Assembly (NCBI GenBank): GCA_903949225.1
Contig: CAJAYZ010000704.1
Location: forward strand, 1 to 5,702
Length of the DNA: 5,702 nucleotides
Source: an uncultured Planctomycetaceae bacterium
GTDB lineage: Bacteria; Planctomycetota; Planctomycetia; Pirellulales; UBA1268
Reading direction: 5' to 3'
The position numbers and the translations under genes were made by a program. Shown piece by piece: positions 1-5,702 of this stretch (positions are counted from its first letter, which is position 1; every line of letters begins with the position of its first letter). The notes under the pieces were generated by a model. The model ran no database searches, was not told where the DNA came from, and worked only from the letters and a program-made list of their open reading frames with translations.

Positions 1-157
1 CCCCGTGGCCCCGGCGAGGGCAAAGTCGACCGGCCTTACCGGGGCCAAACGGCCTGGCACCGCAGGACGGGCCACGGGACTCGCCACCGCGACCGGAAAG
101 CCCGACAATATCGCCCCGCGACATCCGGGGGCCGGATCCACCGGCCCCTTCCGATTC
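1..157. other. Leader upstream of rhaB, no gene supported
   Basis: I find no convincing gene here. All three + strand frames stay open for most of the stretch, but this is expected in DNA so poor in A and T. Their translations are arginine-, proline- and glycine-rich with no recognisable motif. The frame that matches rhaB is open from the window edge to a TGA at 163-165. It reads as low-complexity arginine-rich residues, so it is unlikely to be the end of an upstream protein, although a gene tail cannot be fully excluded. The only distinct structure is the hairpin at 128-148, listed separately. I could not pick out a convincing -35/-10 promoter. Confidence 0.5.
128..148 (+). promoter_or_regulatory. 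Perfect GC hairpin just upstream of the rhaB ribosome binding site
   Basis: GGGGCCGG (128-135) pairs perfectly with CCGGCCCC (141-148) around a 5-base ATCCA loop, and a G-T pair (127/149) can extend the stem. It lies about 10 bases before the AGGAG of rhaB. No run of T follows, so it is not a standard intrinsic terminator. It could be the tail of an upstream transcript, an mRNA-stabilising 5' structure, or a chance palindrome in GC-rich DNA. The structure is seen directly; a regulatory role is inference. Confidence 0.4.
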
Positions 158-165
158 AGGAGTGA
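158..165 (+). promoter_or_regulatory. Ribosome binding site of rhaB
   Basis: AGGAGTGA matches the anti-Shine-Dalgarno core. The AGGAG ends 12 bases before the ATG at 175. The TGA at 163-165 is in frame with rhaB and blocks any longer start, so site and stop together fix the rhaB start at 175. Confidence 0.7.
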
Positions 166-174
166 CTCAATCCG

Positions 175-1656
<1,482 letters not shown>

Positions 1657-1673
1657 GGCGTACACGCGGCTTC

Positions 1674-1806
1674 GGGGTCGCCCGTGCCCCGTCGCCGGAC
1701 GTTCGCCTCGGCCATCCATGGCCTCGGCTCTCTCCGCGCCGCTTGCGCTTTCGCCCTCCGGGCTGCGCTGACCGGCGAGGCCGGCTCTCGGAGCACGGGC
1801 GACCCC
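1674..1806. repeat. 133-bp imperfect palindrome with perfect 14-bp terminal inverted repeats
   Basis: GGGGTCGCCCGTGC (1674-1687) is the exact reverse complement of GCACGGGCGACCCC (1793-1806). Pairing continues inward with gaps: CCG (1689-1691) with CGG (1789-1791), GCCGG (1694-1698) with CCGGC (1781-1785), and TCGCC (1703-1707) with GGCGA (1774-1778). Two smaller hairpins sit inside: GGCCAT-CC-ATGGCC (1710-1723), and GCCC-TCC-GGGC (1753-1763) flanked by GCGC on both sides (1745-1748 and 1765-1768). The whole can fold into one long stem with a branched head. It contains no gene and I see no clear target-site duplication. It could be a dispersed intergenic palindrome of the REP/BIME type, a small non-autonomous mobile element, or a bidirectional terminator for the two convergent genes. 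The pairing is seen directly; the class is inference. Confidence 0.65.
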
Positions 1807-1874
1807 TCGCTGCAGTGCGTTGAGTGATGCGCTCTTGTGACAGCGAGCAGGCGAGGCGGGGATCGGCGAACGCT

Positions 1875-1909
1875 CGAGGAGTGACGAGGTCCTCCGAGGA
1901 ACGACGAGA
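1875..1909. repeat. Degenerate tandem pair, period 20
   Basis: CGAGGAGTGACGAGG (1875-1889) recurs 20 bases later as CGAGGAACGACGAGA (1895-1909), with 12 of 15 bases identical. The first copy and the spacer can also form an imperfect hairpin: CTCGAGGA at 1873-1880 against TCCTCCGAG at 1890-1898, with one bulge. ACTTTT overlaps and follows the second copy. It might be part of a larger intergenic repeat or a weak + strand terminator for rhaB. With only two copies, chance cannot be excluded. Confidence 0.3.
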
Positions 1910-1991
1910 CTTTTGCCGGCCCAGCCGAAGGATCACCCACAGGCCGGCCCACCGGGAGCGCCATCCTCTGAATGCCCTCGCCGGCAGAACG

Positions 1992-3944
1992 TCACGCCGC
2001 TGCGAGGGCCTGCTTCGCCGGGCGCTTCGTCACCTTGCCGTGCTCCACCTGAAGGATCGAGTCGGCTAGTTCGAGCGTGCTTGCCCGGTGGGTGATCATG
2101 ATCACCGTCCGGTTCTCGACGTAGCGGGCGAGGGCCTCGTGGATGAGCCGTTCGCTCTCGACGTCGATCTGGCTGGTGGCCTCGTCGAGGACGAGAATCT
2201 CGGCGTTGCGGAGGAAGGCCCGCGCCAGGGCGATGCGCTGTCGCTGGCCACCGGAGAGGCGGAAGCCGTTGGGGCCCACCATCGTGGCGTAGCCTGAGGG
2301 GAAATCGCTGATGAACTCATGGGCGTGGGCCTTCTTCGCCGCCTCGAAGATCTCCTCTTCGGTGGCATCCCAACGGCCGTAGCGGATGTTGTAAAGGATC
2401 GACTCGTTGAACAGTTCCGTCTGCTGCGTCACCAGGGCGATCCGGCTGCGGAGGTCCTTGAGCGACACATCCGTGAGCGGCACGCCGTCGATGAAGACAT
2501 GCCCCTTCGACGGGTCATAAAACCGGCAGATGAGGTTGACCAGCGTGCTCTTGCCGCCGCCGTTGGGGCCGACGATCGCCACCCGCTCGCCGAAGTTGAT
2601 CGAGACACTGACGTCGTCGAGGACGGTGTCGATGCCGTCGTAGCTGAAGGAGACACGCTCGAGGCGGATCTCGCGGTGCGGACGGGGGAGCGAGCGCGGC
2701 GTGGAGGATTCGTGGAGCGTCGATGGGGTGTCGAGGAGCGGGTAGAGCGCCTGGGCACCGACGATGCCGACGTTCACCCCGGTGAACACGCCGGAGAGCT
2801 TGCGGACCGGGTCGCTGGCACCGATGAGCATCCCGAAGAACACCATGATGCCCGGCACCGTCATCGGCCGCTCGCACATCGTGATCCCGAAGATCTCCGT
2901 CTGCTGGTTGATGACGAGCCAGGCCCCGACGGCGATCGACGTCGCCACCATGCCGATGCCGAGGACTTCCGTGATCGGATTGGCCAGGGCGTAGTAGAAG
3001 GTGTGCTTCATGCCCGTTTTGAGCATGTCCTTCGTGCAGGTGCGGAAGCGCTGCCGTTCGAACTCCTCCATCGTATAGGCCTGGACGGTGAGGACATTAT
3101 TGAACGCCTCGAGGAGCACATGGTGGAAGCCGAGCGACTTCGTGAGGATGTTCCTCGAAATCGCCCGGATCCGCCGGTTGAGCCACACCATCATGAAGCC
3201 GACGGCCGGGGCGAGCGTGAGGCAGGCGAGCGTCAGTTGCCAGGAAATGCAGAACGCCCCCGCCAAACAGGCGAAGATCTTCAGTGGTTCGGTGACCGCG
3301 CCGCCAAAGACGCTCGTGATTCCGCTGGCGAGCATCTCGGAGGTGCCGGTGACCTGGGCCATGAAGCCGGCCGACCCGTGCCGCATGAATTGAGCCCGGT
3401 CGACGGCGAGCGCCTTGTCGAACACCTTCAGGCGGATGTCACGGGTGATGTTCGTCGCCACCCACGCCACGAGGAGCGTGCTGACGAGCAGAAAGGCATG
3501 CTTGAGGAACGTACTGGCGACCACGAACGCCACCACCCACAGCACCGTCGTGAACGGGTCGGCGGGAAGGAAGCGGTGGAGCCAGGGATCGAGTTTCTCG
3601 GAGGAATAGAGGAGTGCCTCGTCGGCCCGCTTGCTCATGAGCACGGTGTCGAGGGTTGACCGCGCCTTCGCGGCCTCGTCCGGGGAGAGGAGATTGGCAG
3701 CGATCTGCTCGTTGATCACCTTCTCCTGGGTCTTGTTGATCTCGATCCGCTTCCGGGCGTCTTCGATCCGCCGGCCGTTCCACGATTGCAGCGAGTCGCC
3801 GTTGAGCGTGACTTCGATGATCGGGAAGAGGGCGGCGATGTTCGCGCCCCACAGGCTGGCAACGCCAGCCGAGCAGAGGAACGACGCCAGCAGGAGCGGC
3901 CAACTCTTGGCGGCGTCCCGAAGGGCACGGAGGAAATAGTCCAT
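1992..3944 (-). CDS. MsbA-like ABC exporter, fused membrane and ATPase domains
   Basis: This 650-residue inner-membrane half-transporter should work as a homodimer that exports a lipid, peptide or drug-like substrate; the substrate cannot be told from sequence. The membrane domain has about six helices, near 15-45, 132-163, 207-233, 234-256, 317-345 and 361-380. Between helices 1 and 2 lies a hydrophilic, charged, probably helical segment (about 46-130) that is much longer than the MsbA loop. The ATPase domain is complete: A-loop Tyr435, Walker A GPNGGGKST (459-467), Q-loop Gln507, signature LSGGQ (563-567), Walker B ILVLDE (583-588) with catalytic Glu588, D-loop SQID and switch His619. I start it at 3944, where a hydrophobic first helix soon begins and an AGGA lies 12 bases upstream. 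The frame stays open another 97 codons, but that extension is proline- and arginine-rich and looks non-coding. The gene ends in TGA facing rhaB. It lies 320 bases downstream of folD on the same strand, so it probably has its own promoter. Confidence 0.92.
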   Translation of the reverse strand: MDYFLRALRDAAKSWPLLLASFLCSAGVASLWGANIAALFPIIEVTLNGDSLQSWNGRRIEDARKRIEINKTQEKVINEQIAANLLSPDEAAKARSTLDTVLMSKRADEALLYSSEKLDPWLHRFLPADPFTTVLWVVAFVVASTFLKHAFLLVSTLLVAWVATNITRDIRLKVFDKALAVDRAQFMRHGSAGFMAQVTGTSEMLASGITSVFGGAVTEPLKIFACLAGAFCISWQLTLACLTLAPAVGFMMVWLNRRIRAISRNILTKSLGFHHVLLEAFNNVLTVQAYTMEEFERQRFRTCTKDMLKTGMKHTFYYALANPITEVLGIGMVATSIAVGAWLVINQQTEIFGITMCERPMTVPGIMVFFGMLIGASDPVRKLSGVFTGVNVGIVGAQALYPLLDTPSTLHESSTPRSLPRPHREIRLERVSFSYDGIDTVLDDVSVSINFGERVAIVGPNGGGKSTLVNLICRFYDPSKGHVFIDGVPLTDVSLKDLRSRIALVTQQTELFNESILYNIRYGRWDATEEEIFEAAKKAHAHEFISDFPSGYATMVGPNGFRLSGGQRQRIALARAFLRNAEILVLDEATSQIDVESERLIHEALARYVENRTVIMITHRASTLELADSILQVEHGKVTKRPAKQALAAA

Positions 3945-4264
3945 GGACGGTTTGTTTCCTGATCCCCGCGACGATGGCCCTGGGGGCGCCGGGAGTTGAC
4001 CTGGCGCTGCCACTGAATCACCGTCATGCCGACGCCCCATGGGGGCGAAGGTTTCATTGCCTGGGTTGGACACGACGTCCTCCAGCGGCCTCTTGTGGAT
4101 CGGAAGAAACGGGGTGGAGGGGTTACCGCTATTCGGCAGGATCCTCCGGGGCAGGCGGCGGAAACGCGGCAAGCCAGGCAAGCCGGCGAATCGAGCGACG
4201 CTCTGCGGGGCGGGAAGGTAGTTACCACCGCCCATCGGTTCAAGGGAGGTTGACCGGGGGATTT
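3945..4264 (-). other. Gap between folD and the ABC exporter gene, probable upstream control region
   Basis: These 320 bases follow the folD stop and precede the exporter start on the same strand. They should hold the end of the folD transcript and the exporter promoter. I could not identify a convincing -35/-10 pair or an intrinsic terminator. After the folD TAA there is only a weak hairpin, GGTCAA-CCTCCC-TTGAACC (about 4239-4257, read on the - strand), with no T run. Minor structures are a near-palindrome GGTAGTTACCACC (4217-4229) and a tandem GGCAAGCC pair (4168-4184). The exporter frame is open across most of the gap, but its translation has no recognisable motif, so I treat it as non-coding. 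Confidence 0.55.
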
Positions 4265-5167
4265 TTACCGCGGTCCCTGCCCGATCCGGAGCTCAGCCGC
4301 CAACAGCGTGTTGGCCAGAAGCATCGCCACCGTCAGCGGCCCGACGCCTCCGGGAACGGGCGAGATGGCCCCTGCCACCTCGGCCACCGGGGCGAAGTCA
4401 ACATCCCCAACCAGCCTACTCCCCCCCTTTGCCGCAGGATCGGCGATCCGATTGATCCCGACGTCGATCACGGCCGCTCCCGGCTTCACCATGTCGGCCG
4501 TGACGAGCCCCGGCTTCCCGACGGCCGCAACGAGGATGTCAGCCTGCCGGCAGATCGCAGCGAGGTTCTCCGAGCGGCTGTGGCAAATTGTCACGGTGGC
4601 GTCGCCGCCAGTGCCCCGCGACGCCAGGAGGAGCGCCAGCGGTTTGCCTACGATGTCGCTGCGGCCGATGATGACGGCGTGCTTGCCTGCCGTTTCGACA
4701 CCGGCGTCGATGAGCATCCGCTGTACGCCCGCTGCCGTGCAGGGCACGAACCGGGGGCGCCCCTGCGAGAGGAGCCCGGCATTCTCCGGATGGAATCCGT
4801 CGACGTCGCGGTCGGCAGGCACCGCATCGAGCACCCGCTGCGTGTCGACATGCCCCGGCAGGGGCAGTTGCACGAGGATGCCGTCGGCCGGCCCCTGCTC
4901 GTCGCGGGCGAGGGCCCCGACAAGGTCAACGAGAGCCTCGGTGTCAGCCGTTGCGGGCACGCGCACCACGTCCGCCTCGATCCCCACCCGCGCCGCCGCG
5001 CTCGCCTTGCTCTTCACATAGGAGGCGCTCGCCGCCATCTCGCCGACGAGCACCACGACCAGCCGCGGCGCGCGCCCCGCCATCCGCGAAAACGTCGCCA
5101 CCTCGTCGCGGAGCGAGTCCTCGATCCGCCCGGCGAGGGCCTTGCCGTCAAGCGTTCTGGCTGTCAT
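4265..5167 (-). CDS. folD: Bifunctional methylenetetrahydrofolate dehydrogenase / methenyltetrahydrofolate cyclohydrolase
   Basis: This is a 300-residue cytoplasmic enzyme of one-carbon metabolism, slightly longer than E. coli FolD (288). It oxidises 5,10-methylene-THF with NADP+ and hydrolyses the methenyl product to 10-formyl-THF, which feeds purine synthesis and initiator-tRNA formylation. The catalytic motif YVKSK (50-54) places the cyclohydrolase Lys at 54, as in E. coli, with Tyr50. GILVQLPLP (96-104, Gln100) and DVDGFHPEN (121-129, Asp121) line the folate site. The Rossmann cofactor motif is GRSDIVGKP (168-176), followed by TVTICHS (191-197) and DVGINR (235-240). The C-terminal signature PVPGGVGPLTVAMLLANT (270-287) is intact. 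One oddity is PCTAAG (142-147), where the family usually has PCTPxG. I chose the start at 5167 rather than an in-frame ATG at 5188, because 5167 overlaps the upstream stop as ATGA and has GGAGGA 9 bases before it. It lies directly downstream of the DUF6807 gene, probably in one operon. Confidence 0.96.
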   Translation of the reverse strand: MTARTLDGKALAGRIEDSLRDEVATFSRMAGRAPRLVVVLVGEMAASASYVKSKASAAARVGIEADVVRVPATADTEALVDLVGALARDEQGPADGILVQLPLPGHVDTQRVLDAVPADRDVDGFHPENAGLLSQGRPRFVPCTAAGVQRMLIDAGVETAGKHAVIIGRSDIVGKPLALLLASRGTGGDATVTICHSRSENLAAICRQADILVAAVGKPGLVTADMVKPGAAVIDVGINRIADPAAKGGSRLVGDVDFAPVAEVAGAISPVPGGVGPLTVAMLLANTLLAAELRIGQGPR

Positions 5168-5702
5168 CGGCTCTTCTCCTCCGTCCACATCGTCCAGCGG
5201 CGGTCGATCCCCGCCTCCTCGGCATCCCCTGCATGGAACACGACAAGGTAGCGGAGGACGAGCGTTTCGCCCTCGGGAATGGTGAAGTTGCCGGCTCCCT
5301 CCGGCGCGCCGGCGAAGTCGTGGATCCCGAAAGGATTGGCCCCCGAGAGGCCGTATTCACGGGCATGCCACCAGGTCGGATGGCGGAGATTCAACGGATG
5401 ATCGAGCATGGCGATCCCGTAGGCCTTGCCGTCGACGGTGCCGGAGTAGTCGACCCACCGGGCCCGCTTTCCCCACGCCGCAGCGTCGACGAGGCCCTCG
5501 GAATTGACGAGCTTGCCACTGGCGCCCTGCGAGCCGTTGGAATCCTTCGGCTGGAGTTGCGGGCGGACACGGAGGGCGAAGCTCCCCTCCTTCGTGTCGC
5601 CAAAGGTCACCGGCCCGGCATCGGCGACGAGTTTGAGCGTGACGTCGATCGACCGCGCGGCCGGATCGGCGGCGAAGACCATCGTCCGATGCTCGGTGAG
5701 CA
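5164..5702 (-). CDS. DUF6807 (PmoA-like) family protein, C-terminal part, N terminus outside window
   Basis: The frame is open to the right edge, so only the last 178 residues are seen. The first ATG inside the window (5682) is not the start, because family-like residues LTEHRT precede it. Family-typical segments, numbered within the fragment, are EHRTMVF (3-9), GDTKEGSFALRV (34-45), WGKRARWVDYSG (76-87), LDHPLNLRHPTWWH (99-112), ANPFG (121-125) and the strand LVLRYLVVFHAGD (147-159). This matches the domain that databases call DUF6807 or 'methane oxygenase PmoA'. The fragment is soluble and looks beta-rich, with no membrane helix. The methane-oxygenase name should therefore not be read as a function; the true role is unknown. 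Members are frequent in planctomycetes and often exported, but any signal peptide would be outside the window. Its TGA overlaps the folD ATG as ATGA, so it is the upstream gene of that pair. Confidence 0.85.
   Translation of the reverse strand, partial: LTEHRTMVFAADPAARSIDVTLKLVADAGPVTFGDTKEGSFALRVRPQLQPKDSNGSQGASGKLVNSEGLVDAAAWGKRARWVDYSGTVDGKAYGIAMLDHPLNLRHPTWWHAREYGLSGANPFGIHDFAGAPEGAGNFTIPEGETLVLRYLVVFHAGDAEEAGIDRRWTMWTEEKSR
5177..5182 (-). promoter_or_regulatory. Ribosome binding site of folD, inside the end of the DUF6807 gene
   Basis: GGAGGA on the - strand ends 9 bases before the folD ATG at 5167. It lies within the last codons of the upstream gene. It decides the folD start: the alternative ATG at 5188 lies upstream of this site and would leave it unused. 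Confidence 0.8.

Larger units (their letters stand above)
1657..1991. other. Gene-free gap between convergent rhaB and the ABC exporter gene
   Basis: Both genes end into this 335-base gap, so it should hold the terminators of both. I find no credible protein in any frame and no hairpin followed by a clean T run. The only T run is ACTTTT at 1909-1914. What is visible is a long palindromic element (1674-1806) and a degenerate 20-base tandem repeat (1875-1909), both listed separately. A 9-base direct repeat GCCGGCCCA (1915-1923 and 1943-1951) is probably chance in this base composition. Transcription termination may be Rho-dependent or may use the large palindrome. Confidence 0.7.

Noticed and set aside
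1..165. A possible gene tail ending at the TGA inside the rhaB ribosome binding site.
   Set aside because: The frame is open from the window edge, but its 54 codons give an arginine-rich sequence with no recognisable feature. The hairpin at 128-148 also fits a non-coding leader better.
2319..3659. A 446-codon + strand open frame opposite the ABC exporter gene.
   Set aside because: It lies wholly antisense to a gene with a complete set of ABC motifs. Its translation is rich in Asp, Glu, His and Arg, typical of a mirror frame in GC-rich DNA, with no recognisable domain.
4217..4229. Near-palindrome GGTAGTTACCACC as a possible operator upstream of the exporter gene.
   Set aside because: It is short, has one mismatch, stands alone, and no promoter element could be placed next to it.
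5188..5188. An upstream ATG giving a 307-residue FolD.
   Set aside because: The ATG at 5167 has a strong GGAGGA at 9 bases and forms an ATGA overlap. The extra seven residues do not resemble a FolD N terminus.
3974..5251. A 425-codon + strand open frame across the gap and folD.
   Set aside because: Most of it is antisense to folD, whose motifs are intact. The arginine- and histidine-rich translation shows no family signature.

Overview
This is a GC-rich window (third codon positions are mostly G or C) from a bacterium that is most likely a planctomycete of the Pirellulales type. That placement is inference. It rests on a PmoA-like DUF6807 protein, an ABC exporter with a long hydrophilic insert after its first membrane helix, and a rhamnulokinase. 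No rRNA or other phylogenetic marker is present, so the lineage is not proven.

Layout, left to right. Bases 1-174 are a leader with no supported gene. It carries a perfect 8-bp GC hairpin (128-148) and a ribosome binding site. A complete rhamnulokinase gene (rhaB, 175-1656, + strand) follows. Bases 1657-1991 are a gene-free gap between convergent genes. It holds a roughly 133-bp imperfect palindrome bounded by perfect 14-bp inverted repeats, then a short degenerate tandem repeat. The - strand carries the rest: a complete MsbA-like ABC exporter (1992-3944), a 320-bp gap that probably holds its upstream control region, a complete folD (4265-5167), and the C-terminal part of a DUF6807 protein that runs off the right edge (5164-5702).

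How the genes work together. RhaB phosphorylates L-rhamnulose in deoxy-sugar catabolism, and any partners must lie to the left of the window. FolD supplies C1-tetrahydrofolate intermediates for purine, formyl-methionine and one-carbon metabolism. It is joined to the DUF6807 gene by a 4-base ATGA overlap, so the two are almost certainly co-transcribed and may be translationally coupled. The ABC exporter is on the same strand but separated by 320 bp, so it is probably a separate transcription unit. I see no transposase, CRISPR array, tRNA, phage gene or defence system. The protein-coding content is ordinary. The least explained DNA is the palindromic element between rhaB and the exporter.
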